Assembly: GCA_963763575.1 (NCBI GenBank)
Contig: CAVXPD010000018.1
Span: 62,001-126,000 of the forward strand
Reading direction: 5' to 3'
DNA length: 64,000 bases
From: Bog-473 sp963763575
Lineage (GTDB): Bacteria; Actinomycetota; Acidimicrobiia; Acidimicrobiales; RAAP-2
In this document: in pieces, positions 43,881 to 51,538 of the stretch
How positions within the stretch are numbered: the first letter of the stretch is position 1
Layout of the letters: every line of letters starts with the position of its first letter
Notes under the pieces: model-generated
The model's database searches: none
What the model was told of the DNA's origin: nothing
What the model saw: only the letters and a program-made list of their open reading frames with translations
Position numbers and translations under genes: made by a program

Positions 43881-43959
43881 GCGACGGCGCGGCCGTCGCC
43901 TCGGATCGGTCGGCTTCCGGACGCGAACCACCGGCCTGCGACAGGCGGGCCGGTGGTTC
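43881..43959 (+). terminator. two hairpins after tauD-like gene; second a strong terminator
   Basis: GCGACGGC-GCG-GCCGTCGC (43881-43899) is a perfect 8-bp hairpin. A larger one, GAACCACCGGCC (43925-43936) paired with GGCCGGTGGTTC (43948-43959), has 12 bp and is followed by TCCTTCCC. They close the ABC-dioxygenase operon. The true U-tract is short, as is common in high-GC actinomycetes. Confidence 0.7.
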
Positions 43960-44139
43960 TCCTTCCCGCGGGGTCGCTGACCTGCTGCCGTGACGACCCT
44001 GGTCTGCCAAGTGTCGTGGGTCAGCATCTTCTCGCTCTCGTCGGTCCGCGTCTGGGCCGCCGCACGCAACTGGGAGTAGGTGTGGCCCCACCGTTCTCCT
44101 TAGGTGCACCGCGATGAAGTCGTTGGCGTAGCTCCCAAG

Positions 44140-44166
44140 AATGTGATATCACTTTAATATCACATT
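44140..44166. promoter_or_regulatory. operator with nested direct and inverted repeats, upstream of SPFH gene
   Basis: AATGTGATAT (44140-44149) is mirrored perfectly by ATATCACATT (44157-44166). ATATCAC also recurs as a direct repeat 11 bases apart (44146 and 44157), and GTGATATCAC (44143-44152) is itself a palindrome. One helical-turn spacing suits cooperative binding of ribbon-helix-helix dimers, and such a protein is encoded two genes downstream. The ribosome site AAGGAG of the SPFH gene follows at 44171. Confidence 0.65.
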
Positions 44167-44182
44167 TTGGAAGGAGCACGTC

Positions 44183-45088
44183 ATGACCAGAATCGAGTCT
44201 CCAGCGACCCCCCGGCCCGTCGGCCACCAAGGCGCACGGGTGGACATCACGCAGCGTCCTGCGGCCGCGGTAAACGGCTGGTTCGGGGTGGTCGTCCTCC
44301 TCGCGTGCATCGCGGGAATTGTCCTCAGCGCCCAGCACCTCGTCGGCGTGATCTGGCTGCCCATCCTCACCTTCATCGTCGTCGCCACCACGTTGGTCGT
44401 CCTCGCGCCCGGGGAGACGTCGGTGATCCAATTCTTCGGCCGCTACGTCGGCACCGTCAGTCGCTCGGGCTTCTGGTGCGTGTGGCCCCTCACCGTGCAC
44501 CGCCGCGTCAGCGTGCGGGTGCGCAACTTCGAGACGAACCACCTCAAGGTGAACGACGCCGATGGGAACCCCGTCGAGATCGCCGCCATTGTGGTGTGGC
44601 AGGTGGTCGACACGGCCAAGGCGACCTACGCCGTCGAGAGCTACACCAACTTCGTGTCGGTGCAGGCCGAGTCGGCGTTGCGTCACGTCGCCACGAGCCA
44701 TCCCTACGACGACACCACCGACACTGGGACCTCGCTGCGGGGTTCGACCGATGTCGTCGCAGGAGAGCTGGCCCGTGAGGTAGCGGACCGCGTCGCCATC
44801 GCCGGCGTCGAGATCGTGGAGGTGCGCATTTCCCACCTCGCCTACGCCCAGGAGATCGCCCAGGCCATGCTGCGGCGCCAGCAGGCCAACGCGGTGGTCG
44901 CCGCCCGCTCGCGCATCGTCGAGGGCGCGGTCGGCATGGTCGAGATGGCCCTGAACCGCCTGTCCGAGGGCGGCGTGGTGTCGCTCGACGAGGAGCGCAC
45001 CGCCAGCATGGTGAGCAACCTGATGGTGGTGCTCTGCGGCGACCAACCGCCGTCGCCCGTGGTCAACACCGGGACCCTCTATTCGTGA
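44183..45088 (+). CDS. SPFH/band-7 domain membrane protein
   Basis: A 301-residue stomatin/prohibitin-like protein. Two hydrophobic helices (about 30-75: FGVVVLLACIAGIVLSAQHL, LPILTFIVVATTLVVLAPGE) anchor it. The SPFH domain follows: VIQFFGRYVGTVSRSGFWCV, VRNFETNHLKVNDADGNPVE, IAAIVVWQVVDTAKATYAVE, then the helical flotillin-like part with EIAQAMLRRQQANAVVAARS. Such proteins oligomerise on the membrane as scaffolds, often with FtsH-type proteases. AAGGAG lies six bases before the ATG. It overlaps the RHH gene (GTGA). Confidence 0.9.
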   Translation: MTRIESPATPRPVGHQGARVDITQRPAAAVNGWFGVVVLLACIAGIVLSAQHLVGVIWLPILTFIVVATTLVVLAPGETSVIQFFGRYVGTVSRSGFWCVWPLTVHRRVSVRVRNFETNHLKVNDADGNPVEIAAIVVWQVVDTAKATYAVESYTNFVSVQAESALRHVATSHPYDDTTDTGTSLRGSTDVVAGELAREVADRVAIAGVEIVEVRISHLAYAQEIAQAMLRRQQANAVVAARSRIVEGAVGMVEMALNRLSEGGVVSLDEERTASMVSNLMVVLCGDQPPSPVVNTGTLYS

Positions 45089-45294
45089 GTGACCGCCGCC
45101 AGGTTCTGCTCCGAGTCGACCCGGCGGTCCACGACGCACTGACCCGCTGGGCGAACGACGAATTCCGCAGCGTGAACGGGCAGGTGGAGATGGTGCTGCG
45201 CCGGGCCCTGGCCGAGGCCGGCCGGATGCCCAAACAGGCCGCCCCGCTGCCCAAGCGGGGCCGGCCCCGGGCGCCCGGCTCCGAAGGGGGTTGA
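45085..45294 (+). CDS. small ribbon-helix-helix (Arc/HicB-like) DNA-binding protein
   Basis: A 69-residue protein. The beta strand RQVLLRVDPAVHDALTRWA and helices with FRSVNGQVEMVLRRALAEAG match the RHH fold; the C-terminus is basic and Pro-rich (KRGRPRAPG). It has no toxin partner; its partner is the membrane SPFH protein, to which it is translationally coupled. Autoregulation through the repeat upstream of the pair is inferred. An alternative role is modulating the SPFH assembly. Confidence 0.8.
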   Translation: MSDRRQVLLRVDPAVHDALTRWANDEFRSVNGQVEMVLRRALAEAGRMPKQAAPLPKRGRPRAPGSEGG

Positions 45295-45306
45295 GCCGGT
45301 CGTCGT

Positions 45307-45332
45307 CCCGGGTGGACCAGGATCCACCCGGG
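45307..45332 (+). terminator. strong hairpin after the SPFH-RHH pair
   Basis: CCCGGGTGGA and TCCACCCGGG form a perfect 10-bp stem with a CCAGGA loop, 12 bases after the RHH stop, followed by AATAGA. It probably ends the two-gene transcript; a U-tract is lacking. Confidence 0.6.
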
Positions 45333-45384
45333 AATAGACCCAGGGCTTGACGACCCAGGAGGCGATTTTTTCGACACTGGGTCC

Positions 45385-46050
45385 ATGACAACTTCCGATT
45401 ACCTCATCGACATCACCCTTATCAGCCTCGTGCTCGTCCAGATCAGGGCACGCCGGCTGACCGTCAAGGCCTTGGTGCTCCCGCTCGGGCTGGTCGCGTA
45501 CGTCGCCTACTCCTACCTGCGTGGGGTCCCGACGTCCCACAACGACCTGTTCTTGATCGTCGGAGCAGCCGTGGTTGGGGCGACCTTGGGCGGCCTCGCC
45601 GGGCGGTTCACCTCGGTCACCAAGGCCGCCGACGGCTCGGTGTGGGCCAAGGCAGGCCTCGCGGCAGCAGCGCTGTGGATCTTGGGCACCGGTGGGCGCC
45701 TCGCCTTCCAGCTCTACGCCTCTCACGGCGGCGGCCCGGCGATTGCCCACTTCAGTGCGACGCACGGCATCACGAGCGCTACGGCCTGGACGGCGACGCT
45801 GATCCTGATGGCGCTGAGCGAGGCTGTGACGCGCACCGCGGTGCTCGGCTGGCGGTTCTCCCGCTTGCACGAGGGCTCTCCGTTCGCCCGCACGACCTCG
45901 GCCGCGGCTCCCTCCAGCCCCGTCCAGTCGGCCTCCGCATCGACGAGGACCCCCGTCACATCGACGGGAACCCCCGACGCGGCGACGAGGACCCCCGTCC
46001 TGAGCGGCGTGCGGTCCATGATGGACAGCGGTGACGGTCCTCTTTCCTGA
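45385..46050 (+). CDS. DUF1453/CcdC-like membrane protein
   Basis: A 221-residue protein with about four to five hydrophobic helices. It starts DYLIDITLISLVLVQIRARR, VLPLGLVAYVAYSYLRGVPT and VVGATLGGLAGRFTSV, and ends in a 60-residue Ser/Thr/Pro-rich tail with repeated TRTPV. Similar integral membrane proteins often lie next to sensor-kinase genes in actinomycetes, as here: the kinase GTG overlaps its 3' end by 20 bases. It may supply signal input to the kinase, by inference. Confidence 0.65.
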   Translation: MTTSDYLIDITLISLVLVQIRARRLTVKALVLPLGLVAYVAYSYLRGVPTSHNDLFLIVGAAVVGATLGGLAGRFTSVTKAADGSVWAKAGLAAAALWILGTGGRLAFQLYASHGGGPAIAHFSATHGITSATAWTATLILMALSEAVTRTAVLGWRFSRLHEGSPFARTTSAAAPSSPVQSASASTRTPVTSTGTPDAATRTPVLSGVRSMMDSGDGPLS

Positions 46051-47239
46051 TCCCGATCAGATCCCGCCCCGGTGGGGCACCCTGGCCAACACCCTGACCC
46101 TCGGAGGGTTGGGCCTGTTGGTCTTCGGTGTCTCCACCGGGGTTCCGCGCGCCGACTCGGGGAGCCAGAAGCTGGCCGCCCTGCTGCTCCTGGTGGCGGC
46201 GGCACTCGCCTGGTTGGCCTGGGTGCTCTTGCGCAACTCGAGCTCCGACGCCGCCGTCGCCGTCTGCCTCGTCGTGACTGCCGCGGCGGGTGGGGCGCTG
46301 GCCGCCTTCTCGCCGATCGCCCTGATCTTCCCCGGCGTGGCGACGCTCGCGGCGGCTTCGCGGTGGACGATGGTCCCCGTCATAGCCCTCGGCGGTGTGG
46401 GCGCGCTGGCCGTGCTGGTCGCCACGGTGGCCAACGGCAGCAACTTCGCCGTGGTGTGGGGTGGGCTGGCCGCCGTGTTCACCGGGATCATGGTCGGGCT
46501 GGCGCGGCGCCAGGCCGTCGAGCACGCCGAGCAGATGACGAAGCTCGAGCTCGCGTCCGATCGCGCCGAGGTGGAGCGCACCAGGGCGGAGCTCTTGGCC
46601 GAGCGCAACCACTTGGCGCGTGAGCTGCACGACGTCTTGGCCCACACGCTGGCCGCCCTGTCGCTGCAGCTCGAGGCGTTCGCGACCGTCGTCGACGCCG
46701 AGCCGCAGTCGAGCCCGGCCGTCCGCGAACAGCTGGAGCGCTCCCGCCGCCTCGTTCGCGAGGGCCTCGACGAGGCGCGCGGGGCGGTGCGCGCGCTGCG
46801 AGACGACGCGCTGCCCCTGGACGAGCGGCTGCGTGATCTGACCGAGCAGCAGAATGCCACCTTCACGACCTCAGGCCCGCCGCGGCCGCTGCCCGGCGAG
46901 GTCGTGCTGGCTCTCTTCCGCGTGGCGCAGGAGGCGTTGACCAACGTGATGAAGCACGCCGCAGGCGCCTCCACGTCCGTCGGCCTGCATTACGACGCCG
47001 ACAGCGTGACGCTCGTGGTCGAGAACGCGGGTACCCCACAGAACGGCTGGGGGAGCCCGCTCGGCGAGAGTGGCGGTGGCTTCGGCCTGAAGGGCATCTC
47101 CGAGCGCCTCGCCCTCCTCGGCGGCTCCATGCAAGCCGGGCCGACGGAGGACGGCTGGCGGGTGACCGCCACCACCCCCGTGCCGGCCGTCCCGGCGTCG
47201 CCGCCCCCCACTCCCGACCCCAACCCGGTTCGCTCGTGA
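46031..47239 (+). CDS. NarL-class sensor histidine kinase
   Basis: A 402-residue kinase. The N-terminal part has about five to six membrane helices (to about 160) with short loops and no large sensory domain, so it probably senses a membrane-level signal. A coiled helix (about 165-195) leads to the HisKA_3 dimerisation box with His200 in LARELHDVLAHTLAAL. The HATPase part has NVMKHAAGASTS and GFGLKGISERLALLGG. The C-terminus is Pro-rich. Both ends overlap neighbouring genes; the response regulator starts inside its stop (GTGA). Confidence 0.92.
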   Translation: MTVLFPDPDQIPPRWGTLANTLTLGGLGLLVFGVSTGVPRADSGSQKLAALLLLVAAALAWLAWVLLRNSSSDAAVAVCLVVTAAAGGALAAFSPIALIFPGVATLAAASRWTMVPVIALGGVGALAVLVATVANGSNFAVVWGGLAAVFTGIMVGLARRQAVEHAEQMTKLELASDRAEVERTRAELLAERNHLARELHDVLAHTLAALSLQLEAFATVVDAEPQSSPAVREQLERSRRLVREGLDEARGAVRALRDDALPLDERLRDLTEQQNATFTTSGPPRPLPGEVVLALFRVAQEALTNVMKHAAGASTSVGLHYDADSVTLVVENAGTPQNGWGSPLGESGGGFGLKGISERLALLGGSMQAGPTEDGWRVTATTPVPAVPASPPPTPDPNPVRS

Positions 47240-47907
47240 AGGTGGTCATCGCCGACGACCAGCGCGTGGTGCGCGAGGGTCTGGCCACGATCGTGGACGG
47301 GTTCGCCGACACCGAGGTCGTGGGGCTGGCGGGTGACGGGGAGGAGGCCGTCGAGCTCGTCGAGGCCCACGCACCCGACGTCGTCCTCATGGATCTGCGC
47401 ATGCCGCGTCTCGACGGCGTCGAGTCCACCCGAAGGCTGCACGAGCGCTACCCCGACGTGCCGGTCGTGGTCCTCACCACCTACGCCGACGACGACTCGA
47501 TCGTGGCGGCGCTGTCTGCGGGCGCCGTGGGCTACCTGACCAAGGACGCCGACCGCGACGACATCCGCCGGGCGCTCGAGGCTGCGGTCGCCGGGCAGAC
47601 GGTGTTGGACGCCTCGGTCCAGGCCGCGCTGCTCAAGGCGGCGCGCCAGGGAACCGTGGCCCGCCCGGCCACCTTGCCCGACGGGCTGACCGACCGCGAG
47701 GCCGAGGTGCTGGCCCTCATCGCGACCGGGCTCTCCAACCAGGAGATCGCGGAGCGCCTGTACGTGGCGGAGGCCACGGTGAAGACGCACGTCAACCGGA
47801 TCTTCGCCAAGACTGGGAGTCGCGACCGCGCCCAGGCCGCCGTGTACGCGCACCGCCAAGGGCTCGATACCGCTGCGGCGGAGGCCGAGGACGATGGGGG
47901 CCGCTAG
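47236..47907 (+). CDS. NarL/LuxR-type response regulator
   Basis: A 223-residue regulator. The receiver domain (1-120) has DDQRVVREGL, the phosphoacceptor Asp53 in VVLMDLRMPRLDG, and GYLTKDADRDDI. The C-terminal LuxR HTH reads LTDREAEVLALIATGLSNQE, IAERLYVAEATVKTHVNRIF. It pairs with the upstream kinase through a 4-base overlap. The target genes are unknown; the membrane protein and the downstream epimerase are the nearest candidates. Confidence 0.95.
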   Translation: MKVVIADDQRVVREGLATIVDGFADTEVVGLAGDGEEAVELVEAHAPDVVLMDLRMPRLDGVESTRRLHERYPDVPVVVLTTYADDDSIVAALSAGAVGYLTKDADRDDIRRALEAAVAGQTVLDASVQAALLKAARQGTVARPATLPDGLTDREAEVLALIATGLSNQEIAERLYVAEATVKTHVNRIFAKTGSRDRAQAAVYAHRQGLDTAAAEAEDDGGR

Positions 47908-48805
47908 TCGCCCGGACCGCACCGGGCCCGGCGCCTGGCGCGTCCTGGTCACCGGCGCGACGGGCCGGGTCGGCTTCCCGCTGGCGCGGGCGCTGGCGCA
48001 GACCCACGAGGTCTACGGCCTGGCCCGTTGCCGGGGCGAGGGCGACCGCGAGCGGCTGGCCGGGGCGGGTATCAGGCCGGTCGTGGGCGACGTCGCGTCG
48101 TACGACCTCGGGCAGCTGCCGGGCGGGATCACCCACGTCTTCCACGCCGCCGCGTTCCTTGGCCGCGAGGAGGGGAGCTGGACCCGATACTTCGAGACGA
48201 ACGCGCAGGCGTCCGGCCGCCTCCTCGACGCGTGCGCCGGGGCCTCCTTCGTCTACTGCTCGACGGGTTCCGCCTACGACTACCAGGGCCGCCGTCCGCT
48301 GCGCGAGGACGACCCGCCGGGGGTGCATCTGGGCGCCTACAGCCTCTCCAAGATCGCCGGCGAGGAGGTGGTCCGCTTCGCCGCGGCACAGAGCGGCACG
48401 CCGCTCACGGTGATCAGGATCTTCTCGACCTACGGCCCCGAAGGGGGTACGCCAGTGAACCGGCTGCGCCGCATCCTGGCGGGAAAGGAAGTCGTCCTCC
48501 ACCCGGACGCGCCGAACAACTACAACCCGATCTACGAGGACGATTACGTCCGCCTCGGGATCCGCGCCCTTCGGGTGGCATCGACAGACCCGGTGGTGGT
48601 CAATTTCGCCGGCAGTGAGACCGTGAGCGCGGAGGAGTACTGCGCCTACCTCGGCGAGCTGGTGGGCCGGGAGGTGCGTATCCGCTACGACCCGGCCGCG
48701 CCGTGGCCACTGTGGCCCGACGTCACCCATATGCACGCCGTCCTCGGCCGCGCCGAGGTGCCCTGGCGCGAGGGCATGCGCCGGGTCGCGCAACTCTTCG
48801 GCTGA
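47894..48805 (+). CDS. NAD-dependent epimerase/dehydratase (extended SDR)
   Basis: A 303-residue extended SDR. The cofactor site is VLVTGATGRVGFPLARALA, the Ser/Thr is in FVYCSTGSAYDYQG, the active-site pair is YSLSK, and NYNPIYEDDYVRLGIRALRV lies in the substrate half. Typical substrates are nucleotide sugars. The ATG overlaps the response-regulator gene by 14 bases, so it is the fourth gene of the DUF1453-kinase-regulator operon, a hint that the signal system concerns the envelope. Confidence 0.87.
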   Translation: MGAASRPDRTGPGAWRVLVTGATGRVGFPLARALAQTHEVYGLARCRGEGDRERLAGAGIRPVVGDVASYDLGQLPGGITHVFHAAAFLGREEGSWTRYFETNAQASGRLLDACAGASFVYCSTGSAYDYQGRRPLREDDPPGVHLGAYSLSKIAGEEVVRFAAAQSGTPLTVIRIFSTYGPEGGTPVNRLRRILAGKEVVLHPDAPNNYNPIYEDDYVRLGIRALRVASTDPVVVNFAGSETVSAEEYCAYLGELVGREVRIRYDPAAPWPLWPDVTHMHAVLGRAEVPWREGMRRVAQLFG

Positions 48806-48825
48806 CGATCGTCGCGTCGTCTCCC

Positions 48826-48854
48826 GGGCCGCGCCCGGCGATCGGGCGGCGCCC
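48826..48854 (+). terminator. imperfect GC-rich hairpin after the epimerase gene
   Basis: GGGCCGCGCCCG and CGGGCGGCGCCC pair with two central mismatches around a five-base loop. It lies just before the copper-responsive operator and plausibly insulates the two units. No U-tract. Confidence 0.4.
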
Positions 48855-48861
48855 CTAGGCA

Positions 48862-48880
48862 TATACCCTATGGGGGTATA
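48862..48880. promoter_or_regulatory. CsoR-type copper operator
   Basis: TATACCC-TATGG-GGGTATA is an inverted repeat with the G/C-run core (TACCC..GGGGTA) known for CsoR binding sites, located 34 bases before csoR. Derepression by Cu(I) is expected from the family. Confidence 0.75.
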
Positions 48881-48913
48881 GGGGATAGAACCAAGCTCAC
48901 GAGGAGGAGCGCC

Positions 48914-49198
48914 ATGCGGCCGGGCTACATCGACAACAAGGAAGCGGTCCAGAAGCGCCTGCGGCGGGTCGAGGGCCAGGTGCGGGGCTTGCAGCGGATG
49001 GTGGACGAGGACCGCTACTGCATCGACATCCTCGAGCAGGTCTCCGCGGCGACCAAGGCGCTGCAGGCCGTCGCGCTCGAGCTGCTCGACGACCACCTCG
49101 CCCACTGTGTCTCCGACGCCGTGCGCAAGGGCGGTGGCGAGGCCTCCGAGAAGCTGAACGAGGCCTCGGCGGCGATCAGCCGCCTCGTGCGATCCTGA
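48914..49198 (+). CDS. csoR: CsoR-family copper-sensing repressor
   Basis: A 94-residue all-helical repressor. The Cu(I) ligands Cys36 (RYCIDIL), His61 and Cys65 (DDHLAHCVSD) fall at the same residue numbers as in the M. tuberculosis CsoR, which argues for copper rather than nickel or persulfide sensing. The DNA-binding surface KRLRRVEGQVRGLQRMVDED is intact. GAGGAG precedes the ATG. The stop overlaps the permease ATG by one base, so it probably regulates its own operon through the repeat just upstream. Confidence 0.92.
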   Translation: MRPGYIDNKEAVQKRLRRVEGQVRGLQRMVDEDRYCIDILEQVSAATKALQAVALELLDDHLAHCVSDAVRKGGGEASEKLNEASAAISRLVRS

Positions 49199-50514
49199 TG
49201 CAGCTCCTCGCCACCGCGTCCGTGCTCGTCGACATCGGGCGGTCGCTGCGCGAGGGGTTCTTCATGTTCTGGGAGACGTTGTGGCCCCTGATCCTGGGGT
49301 TCGGGCTTTCCGGAGCAGTCCAGGCCTTCGTGAGCCGAGAGTCGATGCGCCAGAAGCTGGGCGACCACCGCCCCTCCACGGTCGTCCGAGCCTCGGGCTA
49401 CGGGATGGTGTCGTCGTCGTGTTCGTACGCCGCCTCCGCCATGGCCAAGTCGCTCTTCGTCAAGGGCGCGGACTATTTGTCCGCGATGGTGTTCATGTTC
49501 GCGTCGACCAACCTCGTCATCGAGCTCGGCATCGTCCTGGTCGTTCTCTTGGGATGGCAGTTCGCCGTGAGCGAATTCGTCGGCGGCATCATCATGATCG
49601 TCCTGCTTGCCAGCCTAGGAAGCCTGTGGCTGCGGGGCCGCGCCATCACCCAGGCCCGCGAACGGCTCGTCGCCCAACAGGACGATGACGAACACCACCA
49701 CGGACCGGGAGAGACCGAGCGGGCGCCCTGGAGGATGCGGGTCCGCACGGCTGCCGGCTGGGCCGACAGCGCCACCTACACGATGGCCGATCTCACCATG
49801 CTGCGGCGCGAACTGGTCATCGGCTACACGGTCGCCGGGTTCCTCGCCGTCCTCGTGCCGACGTCGGTGTGGCACTCGGTCTTCGCGACCGGGCACGGAT
49901 TCTGGACGAGCCTGCAGAACGTCATCGTCGGGCCCTTCATCGCCATCATCAGTTTCGTCTGCTCCATCGGCAACGTCCCGTTGGCCGCGGCGTTGTGGAA
50001 AGGCGGGATCTCCTTCGGCGGAGTGATCTCGTTCATCTTCGCCGACCTGATCGCCTTCCCGTTGCTCATGATCTACCGCCGCTACTACGGCTGGCGCCTC
50101 ATGTGGCGCATGCTGGCCGTGTTCTGGCTGCTCATGTCGACGGCGGGCTTGATCACCGAGGGCCTCTTCAGCGCGGCCGGCCTCGTGCCCACCGTCCGTC
50201 CGACCACGGTGGCGCCCGCCCACTTCTCGTGGGACTACACGACGTATCTCAACATCATCTTCCTCGTCGTGTTCGGGGTCCTGTACTGGCTCTATCGCAA
50301 CCGGGAGCGTCTCGGCGCGGGCCACGGGTACGCCCGCGACCCTATGTGCGGGATGCAGGTCGAGACCGACAACGCGGTGGCGTCGGTGGCCGCGGACGGC
50401 CAGCGGGTCTTCTTCTGCTCCGATCACTGCAAGGAACGATTCCTCGCAGGCGCAGCCGCGCAGAGGGCGACCGCTGACGCTCCTGCGCACGACGCCGCCC
50501 AGCATCCGTCCTGA
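49198..50514 (+). CDS. DUF318/YraQ-type permease fused to a C-terminal YHS domain
   Basis: A 438-residue permease with about nine to ten helices. The hallmark GMVSSSCSYAASAMAKSLFV and MVFMFASTNLVIELGIVLVV segments occur again in modified form as FVCSIGNVPLAAALWKGGIS. A His-rich loop (DDDEHHHGPGE, about 165) lies between the halves. Residues 380-415 form a YHS metal-binding domain with DPMCGMQV and FFCSDHCKERF. Its coupling with csoR suggests copper export or delivery. The YHS domain likely passes Cu(I) to or from the channel. Confidence 0.88.
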   Translation: MQLLATASVLVDIGRSLREGFFMFWETLWPLILGFGLSGAVQAFVSRESMRQKLGDHRPSTVVRASGYGMVSSSCSYAASAMAKSLFVKGADYLSAMVFMFASTNLVIELGIVLVVLLGWQFAVSEFVGGIIMIVLLASLGSLWLRGRAITQARERLVAQQDDDEHHHGPGETERAPWRMRVRTAAGWADSATYTMADLTMLRRELVIGYTVAGFLAVLVPTSVWHSVFATGHGFWTSLQNVIVGPFIAIISFVCSIGNVPLAAALWKGGISFGGVISFIFADLIAFPLLMIYRRYYGWRLMWRMLAVFWLLMSTAGLITEGLFSAAGLVPTVRPTTVAPAHFSWDYTTYLNIIFLVVFGVLYWLYRNRERLGAGHGYARDPMCGMQVETDNAVASVAADGQRVFFCSDHCKERFLAGAAAQRATADAPAHDAAQHPS

Positions 50515-50549
50515 CCCACATCCCACGAGTGCACCGAGGAGGCACCGCC

Positions 50550-50831
50550 ATGGACACCGAGCGCATGATGGAACGGCTCGACGCGATGGTCGCGTCGGGC
50601 CGCATCACCCCCGACGAGGCAGCGCGCCTACGGGCCACCGAGGGGACGAGCGAGTTCGAAGAGGCCGTGGCCGCTGTCCGGGCGCGCCACGCCCAGTCCC
50701 ACACGGATCGCGCCGTCGGCGACGGGCGGATGAGCGCCGAAGAAGCGGACGGGTATCTCGACCGCGTGCGCAGCGGCGAGCACTCGCGCGAGTTGCGGTC
50801 TTCGATCAGGGGCAGGTCCTCGGGCGACTGA
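50550..50831 (+). CDS. small hypothetical protein with two helix-hairpin repeats
   Basis: A 93-residue, highly charged protein. Two related segments, MVASGRITPDEAARLRA and AVGDGRMSAEEADGYLDRV, resemble short SHOCT-like helical hairpins. There are no Cys or membrane helices. ATG 50550 follows GAGGAGG by about eight bases. It lies 35 bases after the copper permease and may be the last gene of that operon. No function is known to me. Confidence 0.65.
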   Translation: MDTERMMERLDAMVASGRITPDEAARLRATEGTSEFEEAVAAVRARHAQSHTDRAVGDGRMSAEEADGYLDRVRSGEHSRELRSSIRGRSSGD

Positions 50832-50850
50832 CCCGCGTCTCGGACCGTGA

Positions 50851-50869
50851 CCGAGAGAACTGCTCTCGG
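50851..50869 (+). terminator. hairpin closing the copper operon
   Basis: CCGAGAG-AACTG-CTCTCGG is a perfect 7-bp stem with a 5-base loop, 20 bases after the last stop of the csoR run. No clear U-tract. Confidence 0.5.
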
Positions 50870-51152
50870 CCTCCGGATCCGTCCCCGGGCGATGGGTCAG
50901 GCGAGGGAGCGCCACCATCCAGGTCGGCGAGCCGGTCAGCCCGGAGTGCCGGCTGGGCTCGCGGCGCTGCCACCTCGGACAAGGCCACGACGCGACACTG
51001 GTCGCGTCCGCTCTCGGGCGCCCGAGCCGCGTCGTCGGATTTGCCCAAGGGCGCAGCCGTCGTGGTCATCTTGGCCCGGCGTCCCGCGGAGGCGGTGGAC
51101 CACGTCGCGCCCGGCTCGGTCCCGCCCGCTCACGCGCGCCTGATGCGACTCG
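50870..51152. other. gap between convergent genes, nothing recognised
   Basis: About 280 bases between the copper operon and the leftward small acidic gene. Open stretches lack ribosome sites and family motifs. No repeat or RNA gene is evident. Confidence 0.5.
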
Positions 51153-51383
51153 TCAGTCGATCTGGCCCTCGCCCTTGACCTCGGCGCCGAGCTTGTCCAT
51201 CTCGCGTTCGTGCGCGGCCACGTCGGGATCGAGCTTGTTCTGCTCGGCCGCCGCCTCCTCCTCCGCTGACGGGGCACGGTCGGCGACGTGCGCCGCCTTG
51301 GCCTCTTCCTCTTCTTCGGCCCGAGTGGCGTCGTCGACCTGCTCGTCGCCCGCCTCGGGCTCCCTGCTCGATGAGTCGCTCAT
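51153..51383 (-). CDS. small acidic hypothetical protein
   Basis: A 76-residue protein, extremely rich in Glu/Asp/Ala (ATRAEEEEEAKAAHVADR, SAEEEAAAEQNKLDPDVAAH), predicted helical or disordered and without Cys or hydrophobic core. An excellent AAAGGAG site six bases before the ATG supports real translation. It is divergent from the CrtI-like gene. Similar acidic proteins are often stress-related or bind basic partners, but I recognise no family. Confidence 0.65.
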   Translation of the reverse strand: MSDSSSREPEAGDEQVDDATRAEEEEEAKAAHVADRAPSAEEEAAAEQNKLDPDVAAHEREMDKLGAEVKGEGQID

Positions 51384-51538
51384 GTGCGCTCCTTTCAGAC
51401 CGAAGGTTCTACCCGGGACCGCGCGGGACTACCACCCCGGGCCCGCCGACCCCGTCCCGTCCGCCGGAACCGGTCCGGGGGACGCGCTCGGCCGGCCGCC
51501 CCGGCGGTGCTGCCACCGTGGTCGCTACAGTCCGGGCC

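Noticed and set aside
45347..45375. TTGACG followed by a T-run before the DUF1453-like gene, as a promoter
   Set aside because: No acceptable -10 hexamer at 16-18 bp; possible but not supportable.
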